A DNA stretch of 64,000 nucleotides from RGIG4708 sp045538875 (GTDB lineage: Bacteria > Bacillota > Clostridia > UMGS1810), in the NCBI GenBank assembly GCA_045538875.1, contig JAZQEG010000002.1, forward strand, positions 43,432-107,431, read 5' to 3'. The notes below the pieces were generated by a model. That model did no database searches. It was not told the origin of the DNA and saw only the letters and a list, made by a program, of their open reading frames with translations. Position numbers and translations under genes: made by a program. Every line of letters starts with the position of its first letter. The stretch's first letter is position 1. Shown piece by piece: positions 40,345-48,476 of this stretch.

Positions 40345-40462
40345 CCCGTTGAAGCTTGTAGGATATTAAACTGCAAGGGGAGGGAACTCTGGAGAATCTC
40401 ATTTATTGAGTGCCGAAGGTGCAAGGCTGTTAGCCGAATCTCTCAGGCAAAAGGATAGAGGT
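40345..40462 (+). promoter_or_regulatory. Glycine riboswitch (single aptamer)
   Basis: The conserved glycine aptamer is visible: CTCTGGAGAATCTC (40387-40400), GTGCCGAAGGTGCAA (about 40410-40424), then CTCTCAGGCAAAAGGATAGAG (40440-40460), with CTCT/AGAG closing the domain. Only one full aptamer is seen. The preceding 40 bases (GAAGCTTGTAGGATATTAAACTGC region) may form the partner helix or ghost aptamer of single-aptamer versions. It controls the downstream amino acid symporter. Confidence 0.93.
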
Positions 40463-40464
40463 AA

Positions 40465-40492
40465 ATACACATACTTTTTGTGTATATTTTTC
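40465..40492 (+). terminator. Riboswitch expression platform terminator
   Basis: ATACACA (40465-40471) pairs with TGTGTAT (40479-40485), followed by ATTTTTCC. It lies 2 to 5 bases after the aptamer and before the ribosome site, so glycine could control transcription through it. Confidence 0.7.
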
Positions 40493-40546
40493 CGGAGTTG
40501 CTGATTAGTTTTCAGTAACTTTTTTATTTTTTAGGAGGGTTTCATT

Positions 40547-41974
40547 ATGCAGGAAACTATTTTAAACATCGTAGCTACGGCAAATAAGTATTTGTCCGAC
40601 TACATTCTCATCTTTCTTTTGGTTGGCGTAGGTCTGTTCTTTACAATCAAAACAAAGTTTGTTCAGGTTCGTTGCTTTGGCGAAGGTATGAAAAGTGTAT
40701 TTGGCAACATCAAGCTTTTTGGCGGCAGCAAAGGCGAAGGCCTTTCTTCTTTTCAGGCTCTTGCTACTGCAATTGCGGCACAGGTTGGTACAGGTAACAT
40801 AGTAGGTGCTTCGGGTGCAATTTTGATTGGTGGTCCTGGTGCAATTTTTTGGATGTGGGTTATTGCATTTCTTGGTATGGCTACAATCTATGCCGAAGCA
40901 GTTTTGGCACAGGAAACAAAAATAAAAGACGAAAATGGCCAGATTCACGGTGGTCCTGTGTATTACATAAAAAAAGCATTCCCTAATGGTTTTGGTAAAT
41001 TCCTTTCGGTATTTTTTGCTGTTGCAGCTATTTTAGCACTTGGCTTTATGGGTTCAATGGTGCAGTCAAACTCTATATCCGAATCTATATGCAGTGCAAT
41101 AAGTGTTGATTACACACAGTGGGGTTGGATTATTGGTATTGTAATTGCGGTTGTATCTGCATTTATATTTATCGGCGGTGTAAAAAGACTTGCAGCTGTT
41201 ACCGAAAAGCTTGTTCCTGTTATGGCATGCCTTTTCCTTATAGGCAGTGTTGTTGTTCTTTGCATCAGAATTAAATATCTCCCCGAAACATTTGGTATGA
41301 TATTTAAATACGCATTTACACCAGATGCTCTCATTGGCGGCGGCATAGGTTATGCACTTAAAACTGCTATCAGCCAGGGTGCAAAAAGAGGTCTGTTTTC
41401 TAACGAGGCAGGTATGGGTTCAACACCTCACGCTCACGCTATGGCAGATGTGGCAAAGCCACACGATCAGGGTGTTGTTGCTATGATTGGTGTGTTTATT
41501 GATACATTTGTAGTTCTTACAATGACAGCTCTTGTTGTTATTTCGTGCCTATATGCAGGTGACGGTATGCTTGCAGGCTTAACAGGCGATGCATATTCTA
41601 TGGCAACCTCGGGTGCAACTGCAATTGTTGCAAAAACAAATGCAATGCAGCAGGCATTCACTATAGCAATCCCAGGTTCATTTGGCGGATATTTTGTTTC
41701 AGTATGTCTTTTCTTCTTTGCTTATTCAACAATTATCAGCTGGAACTTCTTTGGTAAGCTCAATGTGCAGTACCTCTTTAACAACAAAAAGTCTGCAACA
41801 GTTATTTATTCTGTAATTGCAATAGCATTTATCTTCCTTGGTACAACACTTTCAAATGATCTTGTTTGGGAGCTTACCGACTTTTTCAACTATCTTATGG
41901 TTTTGCCTAATGCTATAGCACTTTTTGCACTTTACAAAATAGTTGTTAATGCATCTAAATCTAACAAAAAATAA
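40547..41974 (+). CDS. Sodium:alanine/glycine symporter (AGCS family)
   Basis: A 475-residue membrane protein of normal AGCS length with about 11 hydrophobic segments. Family signatures include VGVGLFFTIKTKFVQVR, GEGLSSFQALATAIAAQVGTGNIVG and GLFSNEAGMGSTPHAHA. It imports alanine or glycine with Na+. The glycine riboswitch directly upstream indicates glycine as a physiological substrate or signal, either for uptake or for disposal. AGGAGG lies before the ATG. Confidence 0.95.
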   Translation: MQETILNIVATANKYLSDYILIFLLVGVGLFFTIKTKFVQVRCFGEGMKSVFGNIKLFGGSKGEGLSSFQALATAIAAQVGTGNIVGASGAILIGGPGAIFWMWVIAFLGMATIYAEAVLAQETKIKDENGQIHGGPVYYIKKAFPNGFGKFLSVFFAVAAILALGFMGSMVQSNSISESICSAISVDYTQWGWIIGIVIAVVSAFIFIGGVKRLAAVTEKLVPVMACLFLIGSVVVLCIRIKYLPETFGMIFKYAFTPDALIGGGIGYALKTAISQGAKRGLFSNEAGMGSTPHAHAMADVAKPHDQGVVAMIGVFIDTFVVLTMTALVVISCLYAGDGMLAGLTGDAYSMATSGATAIVAKTNAMQQAFTIAIPGSFGGYFVSVCLFFFAYSTIISWNFFGKLNVQYLFNNKKSATVIYSVIAIAFIFLGTTLSNDLVWELTDFFNYLMVLPNAIALFALYKIVVNASKSNKK

Positions 41975-41999
41975 TAATCAATTAACTTAAAATATGTAT

Positions 42000-42036
42000 A
42001 ACGCGGATATGATTTTATATTGTATCCGCGTTTTTG
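42000..42036 (+). terminator. Terminator after the symporter gene
   Basis: A 10-bp perfect stem (AACGCGGATA with TATCCGCGTT) and a T run. Confidence 0.92.
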
Positions 42037-42068
42037 TTTAAAAAATACAACGGTATTGCAAAAAATAC

Positions 42069-42097
42069 TTGATTTTATCCACAATATGGTATATAAT
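42069..42097 (+). promoter_or_regulatory. Promoter of the metallophosphoesterase gene
   Basis: TTGATT (42069-42074), 17-base spacer, TATAAT (42092-42097), 37 bases upstream of the start. Confidence 0.75.
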
Positions 42098-42134
42098 ATT
42101 TATTCGTATAGTTATAAATTTATGAGGTGTTGCA

Positions 42135-42857
42135 ATGTCGGTATATGCAATGTCAGATTTGCATCTTGCTCTTGGTGTAGATAAGCCTATGGATATTTTT
42201 GGCAGGGGCTGGAGCGACTATATGCAAAGAATACAAACAAACTGGAATAGTATTGTAGATGGTGATGATACCGTCATAATTGGCGGTGATGTGTCGTGGG
42301 CTATGTATCTTGATGAGTGTCATGCTGATTTTGATTATATTGAGCATTTAAACGGCAAAAAGATTATCGCCAAAGGTAACCACGATTACTGGTGGGAGAG
42401 CACTGCCAAGCTCAACAATTTTGTGCATGCAAACGGATATGGCAGCATAAGCTTTTTGTACAACAACAGCTTTGTTGTTGAAAATTATGCAATATGCGGC
42501 ACAAGAGGCTGGCTGCTGCCTGGTGATGACCGCTTTAAGCAGGATGACCAAAAGGCATACAACCGCGAATTAATCCGTTTTGAGCTTTCGGCATCGCATA
42601 TGCTCCAAAATATACAGGCAACCAACTTGCCAATTGAAAGGGTAGCGGTGTTTCATTACCCGCCATTTACTAAGTCGGGCGAGTTTGATGATGCTGTTGT
42701 GGAGCTTTTAAAAAAATACGGCATACAAAAATGTATGTACGGGCACCTTCACGGCAAATCAAGCCAAACTGCACTTGAGGGTGAGTACGATGGTATAAAA
42801 TATAAGCTTGTATCGTCGGATTATATGAAATTTGAACCTTGTAATGTCAATTTTTAG
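42135..42857 (+). CDS. Calcineurin-like metallophosphoesterase
   Basis: A 240-residue phosphoesterase. The two-metal motifs are in order: SDLHLA (about 7-12), GGDVSWAM (about 50-57), AKGNHDYWW (about 77-85), FHYPPF (His) and YGHLHGKS (about 206-213). This matches the Firmicute YpbG-like cytoplasmic phosphohydrolase family. The substrate is unknown. It appears to be a single-gene unit with its own promoter. Confidence 0.92.
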   Translation: MSVYAMSDLHLALGVDKPMDIFGRGWSDYMQRIQTNWNSIVDGDDTVIIGGDVSWAMYLDECHADFDYIEHLNGKKIIAKGNHDYWWESTAKLNNFVHANGYGSISFLYNNSFVVENYAICGTRGWLLPGDDRFKQDDQKAYNRELIRFELSASHMLQNIQATNLPIERVAVFHYPPFTKSGEFDDAVVELLKKYGIQKCMYGHLHGKSSQTALEGEYDGIKYKLVSSDYMKFEPCNVNF

Positions 42858-42889
42858 TAATAAAAACAATAGTTTTTTTACAAAAATTA

Positions 42890-42898
42890 TGATATAAT
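42890..42898 (+). promoter_or_regulatory. tig promoter (extended -10)
   Basis: TGATATAAT forms an extended -10 at 42890-42898, 37 bases upstream of tig. No good -35 is present, only a T-rich stretch. Confidence 0.6.
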
Positions 42899-42934
42899 AA
42901 AGTTATTGAATTTTTGAAATGGGGGAACCTACTA

Positions 42935-44434
42935 ATGAAATTAATAAAAAATGAACAGCTTGACAAAAATCAGGTTAAACTCACTATCGAAGTTGATAGC
43001 GAAGCTTTTGAAGCTGCAATGTCAAAATCCTTTAAAAAGAATGTAAAATACATTAACATTCCGGGATTTCGCAAAGGCAAAGCACCAAGACACCTTGTAG
43101 AAAAATACTACGGTGAAGCAGTATTTTACGAAGATGCAGTTAACTTTGTTTGCCCCGATGCATACGAATTTGCAGTTAAAGAAGCTGGCATCGACCCTGT
43201 TGAGCAGCCTTCAATCGACATAGAAGAAATCGGCCAGGGCAAAAACCTTGTACTTACAGCTACCGTAACTGTTAAACCCGAAGTAACACTCGGCGAATAC
43301 AAAGGCATTAAGGTAGAAAAAACAGTTTACGAAACAAAAGACGAAGATATCGAAAGAGAAATTAAAAACGCTCAGGAACAAAATTCACGAATGATTCCTG
43401 TAGAGGACAGAGCTGTTAAAATGGGCGATTCAACAGTTATCGACTTTGAGGGATTTGTTGACGGCGTTGCATTTGAAGGCGGCAAAGGCACCGATTACAC
43501 TCTCGTAATTGGCAGCGGCAGCTTTATCCCTGGATTTGAGGATGCTCTTGTTGGCGCACAGATTGGTGTTGAAACAGATGTTAATGTTACATTCCCAAAA
43601 GAGTATCATTCTGACGAGCTTAAAGGCAAGGATGCTACATTTAAAGTAACAGTTAAGGAAATTAAGGAAAAAGAGCTCCCTGAGCTTGATGATGATTTTG
43701 CTAAAGATGTTTCGGAATTTGAAACATTTGAAGAATACAAAAACAGCATTAAGGAAAAACTCGACAAAGCAAATGCCGACAGAACTAAAGCAGAGTTTGA
43801 AAATTCTGTTTTGGAACAGGTTTGTGCAAATGCTACTGTTGAAATTCCTGATTGTATGGTTGAAAACCGTCTTAATGATATGCTCAGAGATTTTGGCTAT
43901 CGTTTGCAGAGTCAGGGTATGCAGCTTGAGCAGTATATGCAGATGACAGGCACAACTGTTGATTCGTTTAAAGAGCAGTTTAAAGATCAGGCATTGGAGC
44001 AGGTTAAAATGAACCTTGCACTCGAAGCTATTGCCAAAGCAGAAAACCTACAGGTAACCGATGAAGATGTTGAAGCAGAGCTTGACAAAATGGCTCAAAT
44101 GTACGGCATGGAAATTGACAAGCTCAAAAAGCTTGTTGGTGAAAACGAAACAGACAACATCAAAGCCGACCTCAAAATGAGAAAGGCTGTTGACTTTGTT
44201 GTTGGCGAGGCTAAGGAAAAAAAGGCAGCTGCCAAAAAATCAACAGCAAAAAAAGCTGATAGCGAAGCTGCTGCTCCAAAAAAGACAACAGCTAAAAAAA
44301 CACCTGCAAAAAAAGCTGATGGCGAAACTGCTGCTAAAAAAACAACAGCAAAAAAAGCTGATGGCGAAGCTGCCAAAAAAGCTCCTGCTAAAAAGCCTGC
44401 AGCAAAAAAGACAACCAAAAAAGAGGAAGAATAA
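42935..44434 (+). CDS. tig: Trigger factor with Lys/Ala-rich C-terminal tail
   Basis: A 499-residue ribosome-associated chaperone and prolyl isomerase. The ribosome-binding signature GFRKGKAPRHLVEKYYG lies at about 35-51. The FKBP-type domain (about 150-245, VIDFEGFVDGVAFEGGKGTDY and GFEDALVGAQIG) and the helical arm domain (to about 424) follow. The last ~75 residues (from about 425) are an unusual tail of AKK, KKA and PAKK repeats like histone H1. Trigger factors usually end near 430 residues. ATG at 42935 is the only start matching the family. clpP and clpX follow in the standard order. Confidence 0.97.
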   Translation: MKLIKNEQLDKNQVKLTIEVDSEAFEAAMSKSFKKNVKYINIPGFRKGKAPRHLVEKYYGEAVFYEDAVNFVCPDAYEFAVKEAGIDPVEQPSIDIEEIGQGKNLVLTATVTVKPEVTLGEYKGIKVEKTVYETKDEDIEREIKNAQEQNSRMIPVEDRAVKMGDSTVIDFEGFVDGVAFEGGKGTDYTLVIGSGSFIPGFEDALVGAQIGVETDVNVTFPKEYHSDELKGKDATFKVTVKEIKEKELPELDDDFAKDVSEFETFEEYKNSIKEKLDKANADRTKAEFENSVLEQVCANATVEIPDCMVENRLNDMLRDFGYRLQSQGMQLEQYMQMTGTTVDSFKEQFKDQALEQVKMNLALEAIAKAENLQVTDEDVEAELDKMAQMYGMEIDKLKKLVGENETDNIKADLKMRKAVDFVVGEAKEKKAAAKKSTAKKADSEAAAPKKTTAKKTPAKKADGETAAKKTTAKKADGEAAKKAPAKKPAAKKTTKKEEE

Positions 44435-44442
44435 TTATTTTA

Positions 44443-44478
44443 AGCAGCCAAGCTCTTGTTTAAGGGCTTGGTGCTGTT
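44443..44478 (+). terminator. Possible terminator after tig
   Basis: CCAAGC(T)CTT (44448-44457) pairs with AAG(G)GCTTGG (44462-44471), with weak outer pairing and only a short T run (GTTTCTATT). Confidence 0.5.
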
Positions 44479-44534
44479 TCTATTAATGATATTTGACAAA
44501 ATAACATAATTTTTGACATTAAGGAGAGATTATT

Positions 44535-45119
44535 ATGAGTTTAGTACCTATGGTCATTGAACAAACTAACAGAGGTGAAAGGTCTTTTGATATTTATTCA
44601 AGGCTTTTAAAAGACAGAATTATATTTCTTGATGGCGAAGTAAACGACGCATCTGCAAGTGTTATTGTTGCACAGCTTTTGTTTTTGGAGGGTGAAGACC
44701 CCGACAAAGACATCAGCCTTTACATCAACAGCCCAGGCGGTTCAGTAAGTGCAGGCCTTGCAATTTATGACACAATGCAGTACATTAAATGCGATGTATC
44801 TACCATATGCATTGGTATGGCAGCTTCGATGGGTGCATTTTTGCTTACTGCAGGTGCAAAAGGCAAAAGATACGCTCTGCCCAACAGCGAAATTATGATT
44901 CACCAGCCCCTTGGCGGTATGCAGGGTCAGGCAACAGATATGAAAATTCACGCCGACCATATTATTGCTACCAAGGAAAAGCTCAACAAAATTTTGAGCG
45001 AGCGTACAGGTCAACCGTACGAAAAAATTGTTGCCGATACCGACAGGGACAACTTCCTTTCAGCAACAGCTGCCAAGGAATATGGCCTTATTGATGATGT
45101 TATTGAAAAAAGAAAGTAA
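44535..45119 (+). CDS. clpP: ATP-dependent Clp protease proteolytic subunit
   Basis: A 194-residue serine protease of normal length that assembles into a tetradecamer and degrades proteins delivered by ClpX. The catalytic Ser is in GMAASMGAFLL (about 95-105), the His in IMIHQPLGG (about 120-128) and the Asp in the DTDRDNF segment. AAGGAGAG precedes the ATG. clpX follows 21 bases later. Confidence 0.98.
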   Translation: MSLVPMVIEQTNRGERSFDIYSRLLKDRIIFLDGEVNDASASVIVAQLLFLEGEDPDKDISLYINSPGGSVSAGLAIYDTMQYIKCDVSTICIGMAASMGAFLLTAGAKGKRYALPNSEIMIHQPLGGMQGQATDMKIHADHIIATKEKLNKILSERTGQPYEKIVADTDRDNFLSATAAKEYGLIDDVIEKRK

Positions 45120-45140
45120 GCTGTTATAAGGAGCACTTTA

Positions 45141-46418
45141 ATGAGTAATAAAGACAACGAAATTATTACCTGTTCTTTTTGCGGTAAAAGGCAGGATATG
45201 GTTGAACGAATGATTGCAGGCCCCGATGCGGGTATATATATTTGTAATGAATGTATAGAAATATGCAACGACATACTCAATGACGAATACAACGATTTTG
45301 AAATTGACGAGCCAAAGGAATTTGCATCCCTTCCAAAACCTGCTCAAATTAAGCAGGCTCTTGATGAGTATGTTGTAGGTCAGGATGTTGCCAAAAAAAA
45401 GCTTGCAATTGCAGTTTACAATCATTACAAGCGAATTAGCAATCTTAATGTTAATGATGATGTTGAAATACAAAAAAGCAACATAATGATGCTTGGCCCC
45501 ACAGGCTCAGGCAAAACACTGCTTGCACAAACACTTGCACGTGTTATAGACGTGCCTTTTGCCATTGCTGATGCTACATCTCTTACCGAGGCAGGCTATG
45601 TGGGCGAAGATGTTGAAAACATTTTGCTCAAATTGATACAGGCAGCAGACTATAATATAGAGCGTGCACAAAAGGGTATTATATACATTGATGAAATAGA
45701 CAAAATTTCACGCAAGGGCGAAAATATGTCTATAACACGCGATGTAAGCGGCGAGGGAGTTCAGCAGGCATTGCTCAAAATTTTGGAGGGTACTGTTGCA
45801 TCTGTTCCGCCGCAGGGCGGCCGAAAGCATCCGCAACAGGAGTGCATACAAATAGACACTACAAACATTTTGTTTATATGCGGCGGTGCATTTGACGGAA
45901 TAGAAAAAATTATAGAAAAGCGTGTTGGTAAAAAATCACTCGGCTTTGGTGCAGAGGTTGTTTCAAAATCTGACAAATCAATTGGTGAAACAATAAAACA
46001 GGTTGAACCTCAGGATTTGATGAAATATGGCCTGATACCTGAGTTTATTGGCAGGCTCAGTGTTATAGTAACACTTGAAAATCTTGACAAAGACGCACTT
46101 GTTAAAATTCTTACCGCACCCAAAAATGCCCTTACAAAGCAGTACAAAAAACTGCTTGGTATGGATGGGGTAGAGCTTGTGTTTGAAAAAAATGCCCTGG
46201 AGGCTGTTGCAGCAAAAGCAATTGAGCGCAAAACAGGCGCAAGAGGCTTAAGGGCAATTATGGAAGATGCTATGAGCGATATTATGTTTAACAGCCCGTC
46301 AGACGACAGTGTTAAAAAGTTTGTTGTAACAAAAGCTCTTATAGAGGGCAAAAAGCCGTATATTGCAAAAGCAAAAGCCAAACCAGCAGAAGAAAAATTG
46401 CTCAAAGATGCCAATTAA
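45141..46418 (+). CDS. clpX: ATP-dependent Clp protease ATP-binding subunit ClpX
   Basis: A 425-residue AAA+ unfoldase for ClpP. The N-terminal Cys4 zinc-binding domain (CSFCGK ... CNECIEIC, about residues 11-40) recognises substrates. Walker A GPTGSGKT (about 117-124), pore loop GYVGED and Walker B IIYIDEIDKI are intact, and the ClpP-docking IGF-type loop corresponds to LGFGAEV. The gene is followed by a terminator. Confidence 0.98.
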   Translation: MSNKDNEIITCSFCGKRQDMVERMIAGPDAGIYICNECIEICNDILNDEYNDFEIDEPKEFASLPKPAQIKQALDEYVVGQDVAKKKLAIAVYNHYKRISNLNVNDDVEIQKSNIMMLGPTGSGKTLLAQTLARVIDVPFAIADATSLTEAGYVGEDVENILLKLIQAADYNIERAQKGIIYIDEIDKISRKGENMSITRDVSGEGVQQALLKILEGTVASVPPQGGRKHPQQECIQIDTTNILFICGGAFDGIEKIIEKRVGKKSLGFGAEVVSKSDKSIGETIKQVEPQDLMKYGLIPEFIGRLSVIVTLENLDKDALVKILTAPKNALTKQYKKLLGMDGVELVFEKNALEAVAAKAIERKTGARGLRAIMEDAMSDIMFNSPSDDSVKKFVVTKALIEGKKPYIAKAKAKPAEEKLLKDAN

Positions 46419-46430
46419 GTAATGTAAACA

Positions 46431-46470
46431 GGTTGCAGTAATATTTTTGCTGCAGCCTTGTTTTGTTTTA
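46431..46470 (+). terminator. Terminator after clpX
   Basis: GGTTGCAG (46431-46438) pairs with CTGCAGCC (46450-46457) including a G-T pair, followed by TTGTTTTGTTTT. Confidence 0.8.
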
Positions 46471-46482
46471 AGGGTGAAATAT

Positions 46483-47511
46483 ATGTCAAACAAAAACAAA
46501 ATTTTTCGCATACCGATATTTGTGCCGCATAAGGGTTGCCCTAATGATTGCGTTTTTTGCAATCAAAAAAAGATAACAGGGCACACTGCAGAGTGCACAC
46601 CCCAGTCGGTTGCAAAAATAGCAGATGAACATCTTAAATATATACTAAAAAAGTGTGACCGAGAGGCTGCATATATTGAAATTGCATATTTTGGCGGTAG
46701 CTTTACAGGCATACAATTTGAGCTGCAAAAGCAGTATATGCAAATTGCAAACAAATATCTCACTCAGGGCAAAATAGACGGCATACGATGCTCTACACGC
46801 CCTGATTACATAAACGATGATATACTAAATATGCTAAAAAGCTACGGCATAACAACCATAGAGCTAGGTGTGCAATCAACAGACAATGAGTGCCTTAAGC
46901 TTTCAAACCGCGGGCATAATTTTGAGGATGTAAAAAATGCTGCAAGGCTAATTAAAAAGCACAATATCAACCTTGGGCTGCAAATGATGACAGGGCTGCC
47001 TGGCGACACAGAGCAAAAATCATTAAAAACAGCTGACGATATAATATCGCTTGAGCCGCAGTGTGTGCGTATTTACCCAACGCTTGTTTTGCAGGGCACG
47101 CATCTTTATACTATGTACCAAAATGGCGAATATCAGCCCTTTTCGCTTGAGATGACGGTAGATTTGTGTGCACAGCTTATAAACAAATTTAAAAGCAACA
47201 ATATCCAAATTATACGCATAGGGCTTCAGACAACTGACGAAATTAACGCAAATACGGTAATAGGCCCGTATCATCCGGCTTTGGCAGAGCTTTGTTACGG
47301 CAGGCTCTTGCGCAACAAAATAGAACAATTTGTGTTAAATAACCATATAAAAAATGAATGTTTAAAAATTGATTCGCCTAAACAGCAATTTTCAAAAATT
47401 ATGGGGCACAAAAAAGAAAATTATGTGTATTTTAAAAACAAATACAACATCGATTTAAAATTATGCCAAAGTAAGCACTTTAATATATCAAGACAAGGAG
47501 AAAGCACATGA
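46483..47511 (+). CDS. Elp3-like radical SAM protein
   Basis: A 342-residue radical SAM enzyme. The cluster motif GCPNDCVFCNQKK (Cys-x3-Cys-x2-Cys, about 19-31) is followed by YFGGSFTGI, the SAM-binding core and a C-terminal region with NTVIGPYHPALAELCYG. It matches the short Firmicute family related to the radical SAM half of Elp3 but without an acetyltransferase domain. In clostridia this gene usually lies between rnc and smc; here rnc is not in the window. A role in RNA modification is suspected but not shown. ATG at 46483 has AAGGGTG upstream. Confidence 0.9.
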   Translation: MSNKNKIFRIPIFVPHKGCPNDCVFCNQKKITGHTAECTPQSVAKIADEHLKYILKKCDREAAYIEIAYFGGSFTGIQFELQKQYMQIANKYLTQGKIDGIRCSTRPDYINDDILNMLKSYGITTIELGVQSTDNECLKLSNRGHNFEDVKNAARLIKKHNINLGLQMMTGLPGDTEQKSLKTADDIISLEPQCVRIYPTLVLQGTHLYTMYQNGEYQPFSLEMTVDLCAQLINKFKSNNIQIIRIGLQTTDEINANTVIGPYHPALAELCYGRLLRNKIEQFVLNNHIKNECLKIDSPKQQFSKIMGHKKENYVYFKNKYNIDLKLCQSKHFNISRQGEST

Positions 47512-48344
47512 TAAAAAAAATAACTGTTATAATTGCCGTTATAATGATATTAACATCGGTTACAGCTTTTGCCATAGATACCTACGGCGGATACAATGTG
47601 CCTGTTGACATTGATGTAAACGGCAGCTTTGTAAAGTGTGCTCAAAAGCCTGTTTTGCTAAATGGCACTACATATATCCCTTTGCGTGCTTTTGGCGATG
47701 CAATAGGCGGCACAATACACTGGGACCAAACGGATATGGCTGCAACAATGACCAAGGACGGACATTCGTTTGTGTTTTATCACCAAAAAGATTACTGCCT
47801 CATAGACGGCATTCAAAAAAGCTATACTTCAATAGATTACAAGGATTTAACTTTTATTCCTGTAAGGGCAGTATCGGAGGTGCTTGGTTACAATGTTGAG
47901 TGGGACGACTTTAACCTCACAGTTAAAATTAGCGCTCCGTCAGTTGAGGTTAAAAACAACTGCAAAGATACCTCTTACACATATGATGATATTATGTACC
48001 TTGCCAAAATCACTCATATAGAAAGCGGCTATCAGCATTTTAAAGTAAAACTCGGTGTGGCTGGCACTGTTGTAAACAGAGTGCGCTCGGGTGAGTTTCC
48101 AAATACAATAAAAGATGTTATTTTTGACACCAAATATGGCGTACAGTTTCCGCCTGCACACACCTCCAAATTTAATGCAACTCCCTCAAAGGAAAGCGTA
48201 ATTGCAGCAAAATGTGTGCTTAACGGAGTAAATGTTGTGGGCAATTCACTCTACTTTGTTGACACCCCTTATGCAAAAGGCTCGTGGGTACATAATAACA
48301 GGCCGTTTTATGCAACAATAGTAGATATGTCATTTTATGAATAA
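47508..48344 (+). CDS. Exported cell-wall hydrolase, copper-amine-oxidase-N repeats plus SleB-like domain
   Basis: A 278-residue secreted protein. A signal peptide (about 1-22, ending TAFA) is followed by two copper-amine-oxidase N-like repeats (about 30-140; NGTTYIPLRAFGDAIGG and DLTFIPVRAVSEVLGY), used by Firmicutes as wall-associated modules. The C-terminal Hydrolase_2/SleB-like domain (about 160-278) shows THIESGYQHFKVKLGVAGTVVNRV, EFPNTIKDVIFD and the family end NSLYFVD. SleB family members are spore-cortex or wall transglycosylases; the candidate catalytic Glu is in the HIES segment. It overlaps the radical SAM gene by 4 bases. Confidence 0.9.
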   Translation: MIKKITVIIAVIMILTSVTAFAIDTYGGYNVPVDIDVNGSFVKCAQKPVLLNGTTYIPLRAFGDAIGGTIHWDQTDMAATMTKDGHSFVFYHQKDYCLIDGIQKSYTSIDYKDLTFIPVRAVSEVLGYNVEWDDFNLTVKISAPSVEVKNNCKDTSYTYDDIMYLAKITHIESGYQHFKVKLGVAGTVVNRVRSGEFPNTIKDVIFDTKYGVQFPPAHTSKFNATPSKESVIAAKCVLNGVNVVGNSLYFVDTPYAKGSWVHNNRPFYATIVDMSFYE

Positions 48345-48378
48345 AAAAATGTTATTGTCTTTAGCCATGGCAAAAAAC

Positions 48379-48407
48379 TTGCAAAATACAATATAGTATG
48401 ATAAAAT
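48379..48407 (+). promoter_or_regulatory. Probable smc promoter
   Basis: TTGCAA (48379-48384), 17-base spacer, TAAAAT (48402-48407), about 70 bases upstream of smc. Confidence 0.6.
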
Positions 48408-48476
48408 ATAATAGTTGTTATATAATGTTTTTTTATAAAATTTACAAACGAAAATATTTTTTGGGGTGTATATAAT

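Noticed and set aside
44095..44418. A hydrophobic Ala/Phe-rich minus-strand frame opposite the tig tail
   Set aside because: It is the complement of Lys/Ala codon repeats and has no ribosome site; apparent membrane segments are an artefact of composition.
44208..44431. The repetitive tig tail as a separate small histone-like gene
   Set aside because: It is in frame with trigger factor and has no start codon or ribosome site of its own.
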